Source: Gammaproteobacteria bacterium
Lineage (GTDB): Bacteria > Gemmatimonadota > Gemmatimonadetes > Longimicrobiales > Gaopeijiaceae
Direction: 5' to 3'
Assembly: GCA_028820325.1 (NCBI GenBank)
Contig: JAPPJO010000088.1
Coordinates: forward strand, 248,001-312,000
DNA length: 64,000 nucleotides
Shown: one piece after another, positions 42,180-50,956 of the stretch
Layout of the letters: every line of letters starts with the position of its first letter
How positions within the stretch are numbered: the stretch's first letter is position 1
Translations under genes and position numbers: made by a program
Notes under the pieces: generated by a model
The model's input: only the letters and a program-made list of their open reading frames with translations
The model's database searches: none
Told to the model about the DNA's origin: nothing

Positions 42180-43295
42180 TCAGAACTGCAGCTGGAAGCT
42201 GAAGACCTGGATGTTCTCCAGCTGCTCCATCGACGTGTAGGCGTAGTCCACGCTCAGCGTGCCCAGCTCCCCGACCGGGAGCCGCAGGCCTCCACCCGCC
42301 GCGGCCGCGTGCATGAGCCCGTGGTCGATCTGGTCTTCGTTCGCGAAACGCTTGCCGGCCCGCACGAACGCCAGTCCCATGAAGCCGTACTCAAGTCCAA
42401 GCGCGGTTTCCTGGGGCGCGTCGACGGGATCGTTGATGTCGGCCATCAGCCGGAGCGACTGGTCCGCGTCCGGAGATACGATCGCATCGGCGCCCCCGAT
42501 CAGGTCCAGCATCACGCTGAAGCGGAACGACGTGGGGAGCTCGAGATGGTCGGTCGCCGCGGACAGTTCCACCACCCGGATGAAATCGGCGAGTTGGGAC
42601 TCGGAGAACGAAGTGTTGACCCGGCGGTCAAGCAGGTTTCCCTGGAATCGGCCCGAAGTCCCGAGGTTGGTGAGCGACGCCCCGAGGGTGACGCCGTAGA
42701 GCCCGGTGCGGAACACCGTGCTCATGTCGACGCCGACGTAGCTCGCCGTCGCGTTGGTGATCCCTTCCTCGACCACCTTGCCCGCCACGCCCACCGTGAG
42801 GCGGTCGGTGATGGGCTGCGCGAAGTGCAGCCCGATCGCGGTTCCCGTCCAACTGAAGGCCGCGGCGGTCGGATCCTGTTCGCCCCCGTAGCCGGCGTTG
42901 GGCCAGTACTCGCTCTGCCAGGGCATTTCCCCGGAGTCGAGGGTGTTCACGCTCACGCCGATGCGGGTGAACCCGAAGGGCATCACCACGCCCACAAAGG
43001 TGTGCTGGATGTCGAGTTCCTCGAAGAGCCGCGCCGTCGTCATTCCGGCGGAAAAGCCGTCGATGCGCGACATGGCCGCGGTGTTCCAGTAGAGCGACGT
43101 GACATCGTCCGACGCCGCTCCGAAGGCGCCTCCCAGCGCCTGGCCCCGCGCGCCGACGCCCAGCGCGAGGAAGGCGGCGCCCCGGGTTCCGACCCGGGTC
43201 ACGATTTGTTCCGGCGTCGAGGTCAGCGTTTCCTGAGCCTCAAGCATCTCCGCCGTCGCCACGAGCGTGAGCGCTAGCAGCAGTGCACGGTTCAT
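42180..43295 (-). CDS. PorV/PorQ family outer-membrane protein
   Basis: A 371-residue protein with a signal peptide (LLLALTLVATAEMLEAQ). The mature start GTRGAAFLALGVGARGQALGGAF followed by SDDVTSLYWNTAAMS is the characteristic opening of PorV/PorQ (UPF0164) barrels, a FadL-like fold. In the type IX secretion system PorV shuttles cargo proteins from the translocon and hands them to the sortase for surface attachment; relatives also occur in phyla without a demonstrated T9SS. It sits 24 bp after the large secreted protein whose C-terminus looks like a sorting domain, a placement that fits a cargo-handling partner (inference). Confidence 0.85.
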   Translation of the reverse strand: MNRALLLALTLVATAEMLEAQETLTSTPEQIVTRVGTRGAAFLALGVGARGQALGGAFGAASDDVTSLYWNTAAMSRIDGFSAGMTTARLFEELDIQHTFVGVVMPFGFTRIGVSVNTLDSGEMPWQSEYWPNAGYGGEQDPTAAAFSWTGTAIGLHFAQPITDRLTVGVAGKVVEEGITNATASYVGVDMSTVFRTGLYGVTLGASLTNLGTSGRFQGNLLDRRVNTSFSESQLADFIRVVELSAATDHLELPTSFRFSVMLDLIGGADAIVSPDADQSLRLMADINDPVDAPQETALGLEYGFMGLAFVRAGKRFANEDQIDHGLMHAAAAGGGLRLPVGELGTLSVDYAYTSMEQLENIQVFSFQLQF

Positions 43296-43319
43296 TGATC
43301 TATCTCCTTGGCCTCAGGC

Positions 43320-46300
43320 TCAGCGAATGACGACGAACTTGCCCATCTTCTTCTGGCCGCCGGATTCGAGAACGAAAATGTACAGTCCCGCTCCCAGGTT
43401 GGTGCGCTCGCGGGTCTGCATGTCCCAGTTGAGGTCACCCCCGCAGTCTCCGGCGCCGCAGTAGGCATCGATCCCCTGGAGATCCTCGGGACCATAAATG
43501 ATCTCCTGGATGAATCGCCCCGCCACGTCGAAGATGCGGATGGTCCCTTCCTGGGGAAGGTTCGTGAACTTCAGAACCCGTGCGTCGGTCGCGCGCTCGA
43601 ACGCGCTTGCGTACAAGTACGGGTTGGGCACCACGTGCACGTCGTCGAGGGAAACCGCACCCGTCGCCGCGGCCTCCGCCGCCGTGATCGCCCTTTGAAC
43701 GTCCACCACCACCTCGTCGCCCGACTGAAGCGGGACCAGCCACGGGACCGTCAGCGTGACCTGCTCGGTCACCGGGATGTAGCCGGATTCGGTCGACCCT
43801 CCGGTGGTCGGATCGCAGGAGGGACGCGGGGCGTCGCAGCCGAGGGTCACGTCGAAGGTCGCGACCGTGGCCGTTTCCGTCGCGGGCTGCCCGCCCGCGT
43901 CGAGGACCGTGTTGCCCTGGTCGTCGGTCACCTCCCGGGTCACGGTCTCGACGAAGTAGATCTGGTCGCCCGGCACCCACACGCCCGCCGGAACCTCCAC
44001 CCGGGCCGTGTCGACCCCCTGTCCGACGAGCACCGATTCCTGGTGGTCGACCACCGCAATCTGCACATCGCGGCCGTAGGTGTTATTGCGCACCGAGAAC
44101 GGAAGCGAGTACGACTCCAGGGCTTCGACGTCCGGATTGACCTCCTGAACGGCTGCCAGGACATCCTCGCCCGTGCTCGAGGTCGAGGCCGCCGGCCGCC
44201 CCGACAGGGATGCGGCTACGGTGGCCTCGATCGCGGGATCGGGAAGCTGGAAGGGCGCGCCAGCGCCCCAGGAGTCCGCGTTCCAGACGATCGCGTACTC
44301 TCCGTACTCGTCACCGCCCGCATACCCTGACGGACTCGTCAGCCACCACACGGTGGGCTGCACGCGCGGCGCGACGGTGTCGGCCGATTCAGTGGTGAAA
44401 ACCCTGGACGGCGGGTCCAGCGTACCCCCCTCCGCAGCGTCCACCGACACCGTGAAGAAGGGAAAGTCCTCGCGGCTGAAGAAGGCGCCGGGGGTGGCCT
44501 CGTCGCCCTCGAGGGTGGTCGACGCGAGCAAGGGGGTGGACCCGGCGGCAACCACCATGCCGAAGCCCCCCTCGAACACGGTGGTGCGCTGCATCGAGCT
44601 CTGCATCGCGCTGTCCACCGGCAGTTCCTCCAGCCCGGACATGGTCACGGTGCCGGACCGGTTGAAGTCCACGCTGGCAATCACGACCTCCTTCGGCTCC
44701 CCCTCCATGCCGGTTATGGTGCGCACCGTCTGCGCGGCCACGGTGGTCTGGGAGGAGGTCGGCGAACCGGTATCGTCCAGGTTGTCCACCTGGTTGACCA
44801 CCAGCTTGTCGCCGAAGACGACGCGGTACTGCCCGGAGACGGGCGAGGTTCCGACCACGGACAATTCGACCGGCACGGTGGAGTTCCCGCTGCGGGAGAC
44901 CTCGTTCAGTTCGGCCCGGCTGGCACCTGCCGCGAGGTTGAGGGGCGCGTACACCACCGCCACGTTAGGGTTGGTGCCCGACGCGGACACGGCTCCGATC
45001 AGCTCGGGCGCGAACACCACCTCCTCGGCCAGCAGCGAGTCGACGTGCGTGCCGCGCACCACGTTGAATGTGGCTCCGCGCGTCTCCGTGACGATGGAGT
45101 AGGTGTAGGTGACGCCGGGGATCAACGATTCGTCCTCGAATACGTTGGGCAGCGTGCCATCGTCCTCGGCCTCGAAGGTGGTGTAGGGCTGCCACCCGAA
45201 GTTCGACCACTTGGAGGTCTCGTCGAAGACCGGGTCGCCGTCGCAGTCCCCGTCCTGCGTCCAGGTGGAACCCCCGTCGCAGGATTTGAAGACGTGGATG
45301 GCGGCCACGTTGTTGTTGGAGCGTGCCGCGATCGAATCCGCCAGCCAGTAGTTGCGCGCGACGTCGGCGCTCACATCGAGGTTGGCCAGGTAGGGATCGA
45401 CCCATTCCTCCGGGGTATCGTCGAAGAAGAGCGAGATCTCGTTTCCGTCGATCTCACCCGTAGATGCGGCCTGGCCTCCAACCACATCCACCGCGGATAT
45501 CACCGGCGGCGGCGCCGTCTCGGGCCCGAGGTACATCTGCTGGTAGAAGCCGATGGCGTTGTCCAGGGCGGACTCCATCGAGGTGGAGTCCGCGGCGCCC
45601 ACCAGCGCCACCACGAAGGGGACGGTGTCGCCGGGGGCCATGTGCACCGGACCCACGGCGATATCGGCGATATTGCCGTAGCTGTTGGTATAGCCCGACG
45701 GAAGCGTGTCCGCCCACAGGGCCACGCACCCGCGGCTGCCGCAGGCGTCTGCGTAGATGGTGTCCGGCTGGCCATCGTGGTTCCAGTCCCAGGTGGGCGC
45801 ACCCGCTTCACCCTCGCCAGGGACGTACTTGTTGTAGACCCCCGTGCGCTCCGGCCACGCTTCCGGCCGGAAGATCCGGTGGTAGGCGCCGTCGGAAAGG
45901 TCGCCCGGCGTCTCCCCGTCCAGCGTGTATTCGCCGATCGAGGCGAAGTGCCCGAAGTGGGCGCGCTGGCTGCGGCTCCAGGTGCGCGGAATGCAGCCCC
46001 CGAACCCGCACTGGCGCTGGTGCTGGAACATGATGGTGTCGCCGGCGCGCGGGTGCGCGGGATTATAGAAGTCGCTCGACGGGTCGCTGAAGAGCTTGTA
46101 GCGCGCGTCGCCGATGGGCGTCTTGAGGAACACGATGCCCGCGCCCGCGGCGCCGTTGTCCCAGTCGTCGCTGCCGGTCCGGTTGCAGCCGGAACCCGGG
46201 GGATCGATCGCGTCCGCGCAGCGGCTTCCGGTCTCTTTCCAGAGCATCGCGCTGCGCACGGGATCGAAGTAGTGGGCGTCGCCCTGCCCCTGCAGCAGCG

Positions 46301-47360
46301 GATCGACGTTGATGCCGATGTAGACGGAGTCGTAGGTCATCCCGACGCCGTACACTTTCTCGGACTCGTTGACGATGATGGACTGGAAGTACATCACGTT
46401 TCCGACCGTCGGAAGTCCGAAGTAGAACCCGTCGTAGAACTGGGTGAGTCCCAGCGGCCAGCCCGCGTAGTTGGGCGATCCGGCGCCTCCGGGAATCACC
46501 GTCCCGTAGCGTTCGAGAGCGTTTCGGTACCAGTCGCTCAGCTCGCCGTAGGTCTGCCAGTCGCCGAGGAACTTCTCGGTGCTCTGCATCTCCTCGGGCA
46601 CGCGCCAGAACGCGAACGGATCATAGCCGTACGGATCCATGGAATCGTACATGGCCCCGAATTCCGGCGCGGAGGCCTGGAGTTCCAGATACGATTCGGC
46701 CGGGATCGGGTGGCTGCCCTGCCATCCGGATGCGGGGAGCGTCGTCTCGCAGTCGGAGGTAGGAGTGAGCTGGAATCCGGAAAACATCCAGCCGTCACGC
46801 GGGGCCGAGTGATTCGTGCAGGTGGCGTCCTCGGTGGTCTTGGCCGCCAGGTTCAGCAGATCGACCGGGCTCCGGTCTGAAGCCCACAGCTTGTCGCCCC
46901 CACCCTGTACCGCCCCCCCGATGATGAGGGTCGTCATGTTCACCGTATAGCCGCCGCCGCCGAGCCCGCTGGTGGCCGGGTCGATCACGTCCGGCAGGTC
47001 GCTCGCGGGCGCGCCCCACTTCATCCCCATGTCGAAGATGGCGGAAGTGTAGAATCCGTTGATCTGGCGGACATACCAACCGGTGCGGCAACCGAAGTTG
47101 AAGCGGCTTGAGAAGCCCTGGATGTTCTGCAGGCACCATACGTTGGATCCGTTGGTGCGAACCCCGGCCGCGCCCTCGTCGCCGAACGCCCGCAACTGGA
47201 AGAGGTTCGGGCGCGTTGGCACCACAAGATCGTTACCCACACCCCCCGCGTCGATGACCGTCACGTCTTCCTGGGCTCGCGCTTCGCCGGGCGTACCCAG
47301 CGGCAGCACCAACAGGCCCGCGATGAGGAGGCCTCCTCTGCGCGTAAGAAGTTTCTTCAT
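43320..47360 (-). CDS. Giant secreted protein with FlgD/T9SS-like C-terminal domain
   Basis: A 1346-residue secreted protein. It has a Sec signal (LLIAGLLVLPLGTPGEARAQ) and a long, mostly beta-rich body with many Trp, Tyr and paired-Cys stretches, with no recognised enzymatic motif. The last roughly 100 residues (VHVVPNPYLYAS, then FTNLPQEGTIRIFDVAGRFI and GLYIFVLESG, ending KMGKFVVIR) match the FlgD-Ig-like/T9SS type A sorting-domain pattern. The start 47360 has GGAG upstream and begins the signal directly. It lies 57 bp after the TonB receptor and 24 bp before the PorV-like gene. It may be a surface fibre, an adhesin or a polymer-binding protein delivered by that machinery; this is inference from context. 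Confidence 0.85.
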   Translation of the reverse strand: MKKLLTRRGGLLIAGLLVLPLGTPGEARAQEDVTVIDAGGVGNDLVVPTRPNLFQLRAFGDEGAAGVRTNGSNVWCLQNIQGFSSRFNFGCRTGWYVRQINGFYTSAIFDMGMKWGAPASDLPDVIDPATSGLGGGGYTVNMTTLIIGGAVQGGGDKLWASDRSPVDLLNLAAKTTEDATCTNHSAPRDGWMFSGFQLTPTSDCETTLPASGWQGSHPIPAESYLELQASAPEFGAMYDSMDPYGYDPFAFWRVPEEMQSTEKFLGDWQTYGELSDWYRNALERYGTVIPGGAGSPNYAGWPLGLTQFYDGFYFGLPTVGNVMYFQSIIVNESEKVYGVGMTYDSVYIGINVDPLLQGQGDAHYFDPVRSAMLWKETGSRCADAIDPPGSGCNRTGSDDWDNGAAGAGIVFLKTPIGDARYKLFSDPSSDFYNPAHPRAGDTIMFQHQRQCGFGGCIPRTWSRSQRAHFGHFASIGEYTLDGETPGDLSDGAYHRIFRPEAWPERTGVYNKYVPGEGEAGAPTWDWNHDGQPDTIYADACGSRGCVALWADTLPSGYTNSYGNIADIAVGPVHMAPGDTVPFVVALVGAADSTSMESALDNAIGFYQQMYLGPETAPPPVISAVDVVGGQAASTGEIDGNEISLFFDDTPEEWVDPYLANLDVSADVARNYWLADSIAARSNNNVAAIHVFKSCDGGSTWTQDGDCDGDPVFDETSKWSNFGWQPYTTFEAEDDGTLPNVFEDESLIPGVTYTYSIVTETRGATFNVVRGTHVDSLLAEEVVFAPELIGAVSASGTNPNVAVVYAPLNLAAGASRAELNEVSRSGNSTVPVELSVVGTSPVSGQYRVVFGDKLVVNQVDNLDDTGSPTSSQTTVAAQTVRTITGMEGEPKEVVIASVDFNRSGTVTMSGLEELPVDSAMQSSMQRTTVFEGGFGMVVAAGSTPLLASTTLEGDEATPGAFFSREDFPFFTVSVDAAEGGTLDPPSRVFTTESADTVAPRVQPTVWWLTSPSGYAGGDEYGEYAIVWNADSWGAGAPFQLPDPAIEATVAASLSGRPAASTSSTGEDVLAAVQEVNPDVEALESYSLPFSVRNNTYGRDVQIAVVDHQESVLVGQGVDTARVEVPAGVWVPGDQIYFVETVTREVTDDQGNTVLDAGGQPATETATVATFDVTLGCDAPRPSCDPTTGGSTESGYIPVTEQVTLTVPWLVPLQSGDEVVVDVQRAITAAEAAATGAVSLDDVHVVPNPYLYASAFERATDARVLKFTNLPQEGTIRIFDVAGRFIQEIIYGPEDLQGIDAYCGAGDCGGDLNWDMQTRERTNLGAGLYIFVLESGGQKKMGKFVVIR

Positions 47361-47417
47361 GAGAACTCCGATTGGACAAGTTTGGCGTCTCTTTGCATGC
47401 CGGCGGCCCATGGGCTG

Positions 47418-50400
47418 TTAGAAGGTGACCCTCATGCCGGCCGTGATCGTCCTGCGCTGCCCGATGAAGTGCGGGCGGTCGAAGAAGGTGGAATCCGTGC
47501 TGGTCCCCACCGTGTTCCCCGCGCGGCGCCGGCTCTGGTCCTCGGAGCCGTCGGTGCACTTCCCGGTCGACTCGTATACCTGAATGCAGTTCAGGCGGTC
47601 GGTCAGGTTGTTGACGTTCACGAAGAACCCGTAACGGACGTTGTTGATGGTCCAGTCCTTGCGCGCCTGCATGTTGAGGGTCATGAGCATGGGCGCGCGC
47701 CCGCTGTAACGGTCGAACTGTTCGAGTTCCCCGAAGCCCTCGAACGTCAGCGTCGGCGTGTAGGGCAACCCGCTCGACCCGGAGAAGATCACCGAAAGGT
47801 TGGTGTTGGCGAGCACGTCGCCGAACGGGATTTCGGGCACGTCGTCACGCACCGCGAGCCGGAAGACGCCGGTGAACTTGTGGGGCTGGTCGATCTCGCA
47901 GGGGATCTCGTCCCTGATGAAGGGGTCGCCCTCGTCCGTCTGGGCCTCGAATTCCCGCTCCGGGTCCGCGGCGTTGGTGCGGCACGCCGAGAGGCCGTAG
48001 TTCACGTCGAAGCCCCAGTAGTTCTCCACACGCCGGCGCAGCGCGATCTCGATACCCCGCGTGGTCGCGAAATCCTGGTTGGTCAGGACGGCGTAGTCCG
48101 GCGCGGAAAAGCCGTAGGTCGCGCCCGGATCGATGACCGTATAGGGCGGGCTGCCGACGCGGGCCACCCCCGTGAGGCCGCTCTGGTCCTTCGAGAAGAT
48201 GACGGCGGAAAGGGCGTACTGGCCGTCGATCTCCTGCGAATACCCGATCTCGTAGGTCGTCGCCTGCTCGGTGACGAGGTGCGGGTTGCCCAGGAAGGGA
48301 GTTTGCCCCGCCGAAGCGTTCACGAAGATTGCGGGTCCCGCGATGGTTCCCTCGCGCGCGGTGCCGATCCCCGAGTTCCGGTAGTTGTTGATGAGAATCG
48401 GGTTCTGCGAGAGACGCTGGAAGTTCAGGAACAGGCTCGAGCTCTCCGTGACCGGGAAGCTCACACCGATCCGGGGAGAGAACTGTGAGCGGGTATCCGC
48501 CTCCGAGAAGTCGTCGGAAGACGCGATGCGCGTGGCTTCGTCGCGGACGTCGAAGGTGCAGCCGGCGAGCGTCCAGCTCGGATCGGCCGAAACCGTGGAC
48601 GTGCTGACGGTTTCGGTCGCCGCATCGTACTCGCGCACGGTGACGTTCTGCCACTGCGAGGGATTGCTGCATACGTCGAGCGCGGTGGTGCCGTTGGTCG
48701 GATCGACGGGATTGGCGAAGAATAGCCCGCTCGCCCTCCCGTAGTCGAAGCGCGCGCCCAGCTTGAGCGTCAGGAAGTCGTATTCGATCTGGTCCTGGAT
48801 GTAGACGGCGCCGTCCCAGGGCTGGGCCTCGAATAGCTGGTGCAGCTTGACCACGTCGTTGACACCCACGTCGTCCCATTCGTCATAGGTAAGGTCGTGA
48901 CCCTGGTAGAACACGCCGCCCGAGATGTTGTGGTTGTCCGAGACCTGCGACTGGAAGTCGAAGCGGCCCGTTGTCGTCAGCACGCTCTCCCCGCCCCAGA
49001 AGCGGTCGGTCCCGGCGGTGGGCGTGTTGTTGTACACCGCGGGGCCCGGAGCCACGAAGCCGCCATTGAAGTTGGGGTCCTCGTAGTGGTTCTCCAGGCA
49101 GACACCGCTCATGACGTTGCAGGTCTCGCGGCTCTGGTCGAAGCGTCCCACCGTGATCTTGTAGGCGGAACGTCCGAAGGTGTGGTCCCAGCGTGCGATG
49201 AACAGGTTGCGGTCCAGCCGGAGCGAGTTCTGCACCAGGTTCTGGTAGTCCAGAGTTCTGGTCCGCGCCAGGTAGTAGGCGCTGTCGGTGGCCGTGGTCA
49301 TGTACTCCAGCGGGTTGACGGCGAGGGTCCAGTCGAAGTCGTAAGGCTTGTACTCCCGCTCGTACCCCGCCCAGGAAAGGTTCAGCTTGGCCGCCGGGGT
49401 CGCGTAATAGGTTAGCTTGGCGTAGCCGTCCCGTACTTCGTCGAACCCGGTCGCCCGCCAGCCGGGGATGACGTCGTTGGCGTCGGGGGTGTTGAACTCG
49501 GTGGACGGGTTCGACGGGTCGAAGACATCGTAGTCGAACTCGTAGGCGCGGGCCGCTCCGTACCTCTGTCGGCCGGCGATGAGGAAGCGCAGGTTGTCGC
49601 CGGTCATGGGGATGGGACCCGATATGACCCCTTCGAACATGTCGAACCCGCGGGTCTGGTCGTACTGGTTGCCCAGCCATCCGCCCACCTCGGAGGACCG
49701 GAACTCAAGCTCGCCCTGCAGCTCGTCGGAGCCCTCGGGGGTAGCGTAGTTGACGACGCCCGATAGTGCGTTGCCATACTGAACGTCCAGCTGCCCCGTG
49801 AAGATCGCCACCTGCTCGATGGCCTTGTTGGTGATGTCGAAGGCCGGGCCGCCGAGCGCGAAGTTGTTGATCGGAATGCCGTCGATCATGACCGTCGTCT
49901 CGGCGCCCCGTCCGCCGCGGATCCGGAGGGCTGTAACTCCCTGCCTCTGCTGCGCGAAGGAGACCACCGTGGTGTTGTCTTCAGGAACCTGCAGGAAGCC
50001 CTGCTCCAGCTCGAGCACGCCCATGATGTCGGTCACCGGGAGCGCGTCGATCTCGTCCCTGGAGATCATCTCGAGCGACCCGGTCTGGCCCTCCACCACC
50101 AGCGGGGTGCGGCTGGTCGACACCACGACTTCACCCAGTGCGATGGCCTCGGTGGCCAGCTGGAAGTTCTGCTGCACGGTGACGTCGATGGAGACGGCGA
50201 CGTTCTCGCGCCGCTCGCTGGCGTAACCGATCAGTTCGGCCACCAGCGTATAGGTGCCGGGCGGAACGTTGATGATGAAAAAGCGGCCGTTGTCCTGGGT
50301 CAGCGACCCGCGCCCGGTCCCGTCGATGAAGACCGAAGCGTTTGCGAGGGGCTCGCCGGTGGCTTGATCCGTGACCACGCCGGTCACTTTTCCGGTTTGG

Positions 50401-50483
50401 GCGGCTGCCGGCGCGGCGGTGAGCAGAATCGCCGCCGCGGCGATCCCGAGCAGTCCCGGGGTCGCGGAGAGAATACGTGTCAT
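47418..50483 (-). CDS. TonB-dependent receptor with carboxypeptidase-like domain, first gene of envelope operon
   Basis: A 1021-residue outer-membrane receptor of SusC/RagA-like size. It has a signal peptide ending AAPAAAQ, then a carboxypeptidase regulatory-like domain (GVVTDQATGEPLANASVFI, about residues 25-110), a plug (IMGVLELEQGF, then TALRIRGGRGAETTVMIDGIP, about 130-230) and a long barrel ending RTITAGMRVTF. The start at 50483 follows a perfect AAGGAGG by 6 bases; the open frame to 50834 is not protein-like. Several exposed loops carry cysteines (for example CNVMSGVCLENHYEDPNF), suggesting disulfides. It lacks an adjacent SusD homologue; the following genes are a giant secreted protein and a PorV-like barrel. 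Confidence 0.93.
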   Translation of the reverse strand: MTRILSATPGLLGIAAAAILLTAAPAAAQTGKVTGVVTDQATGEPLANASVFIDGTGRGSLTQDNGRFFIINVPPGTYTLVAELIGYASERRENVAVSIDVTVQQNFQLATEAIALGEVVVSTSRTPLVVEGQTGSLEMISRDEIDALPVTDIMGVLELEQGFLQVPEDNTTVVSFAQQRQGVTALRIRGGRGAETTVMIDGIPINNFALGGPAFDITNKAIEQVAIFTGQLDVQYGNALSGVVNYATPEGSDELQGELEFRSSEVGGWLGNQYDQTRGFDMFEGVISGPIPMTGDNLRFLIAGRQRYGAARAYEFDYDVFDPSNPSTEFNTPDANDVIPGWRATGFDEVRDGYAKLTYYATPAAKLNLSWAGYEREYKPYDFDWTLAVNPLEYMTTATDSAYYLARTRTLDYQNLVQNSLRLDRNLFIARWDHTFGRSAYKITVGRFDQSRETCNVMSGVCLENHYEDPNFNGGFVAPGPAVYNNTPTAGTDRFWGGESVLTTTGRFDFQSQVSDNHNISGGVFYQGHDLTYDEWDDVGVNDVVKLHQLFEAQPWDGAVYIQDQIEYDFLTLKLGARFDYGRASGLFFANPVDPTNGTTALDVCSNPSQWQNVTVREYDAATETVSTSTVSADPSWTLAGCTFDVRDEATRIASSDDFSEADTRSQFSPRIGVSFPVTESSSLFLNFQRLSQNPILINNYRNSGIGTAREGTIAGPAIFVNASAGQTPFLGNPHLVTEQATTYEIGYSQEIDGQYALSAVIFSKDQSGLTGVARVGSPPYTVIDPGATYGFSAPDYAVLTNQDFATTRGIEIALRRRVENYWGFDVNYGLSACRTNAADPEREFEAQTDEGDPFIRDEIPCEIDQPHKFTGVFRLAVRDDVPEIPFGDVLANTNLSVIFSGSSGLPYTPTLTFEGFGELEQFDRYSGRAPMLMTLNMQARKDWTINNVRYGFFVNVNNLTDRLNCIQVYESTGKCTDGSEDQSRRRAGNTVGTSTDSTFFDRPHFIGQRRTITAGMRVTF

Positions 50484-50923
50484 GATCGCCTCCTTGAACC
50501 AACGAAAAACGGGCGTCACCGCAGAGGTGCGCCCGCTCTCGAAGCGCCGATACGACAATATCGGTGTCGGATTAGAACGTTTTTGGTTTCCTGTCGGGTT
50601 TTTTGTCGGTGTCGATCGAACAATGGATTGCGTCACAGGCAACCTCCCTGCCGAGTGTGTACCCGGAAACCGCTTCCGAACACGCCCTGCCGGACGGCGA
50701 CCTTCCCCAATCCCCCTCACGTACCTGCCCCACCCGAGTCGCTGACCTCGGTACGTCAGCCCGGATTGGGAGCATACTAACACAGCCGCCATCCCCTGCA
50801 AAGGGGACCTTCCGGTGCGGGATCCGGGACGCACGAGGCGGGGTATTTGCAGCGGAGATCGGCGGAGTGCGACGAAATCGCGGTTACCTTTTCGTTACAT
50901 GAGCCTGACCAGACCGTGACATC
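50484..50923. promoter_or_regulatory. 440 bp divergent intergenic region between envelope operon and PBP1A
   Basis: No convincing gene lies here. On the receptor side, 50547-50564 is a perfect inverted repeat (CCGATA, 6-base loop, TATCGG), 64 bp upstream of the receptor start. Around 50570-50610 there is an AT-richer patch with T runs in an otherwise GC-rich genome, a likely promoter zone. Toward PBP1A, GTTAC occurs twice 11 bp apart (about 50882 and 50893). I could not identify a full -35/-10 pair for either gene. Confidence 0.45.
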
Positions 50924-50956
50924 ATGTTTCCCGCAAAGGCCCAACCCCGGATAGAC

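Noticed and set aside
43320..47360. A proven type IX secretion substrate
   Set aside because: The C-terminal domain resembles T9SS and FlgD-like domains alike, and no T9SS core gene is in the window, so only the resemblance is reported.
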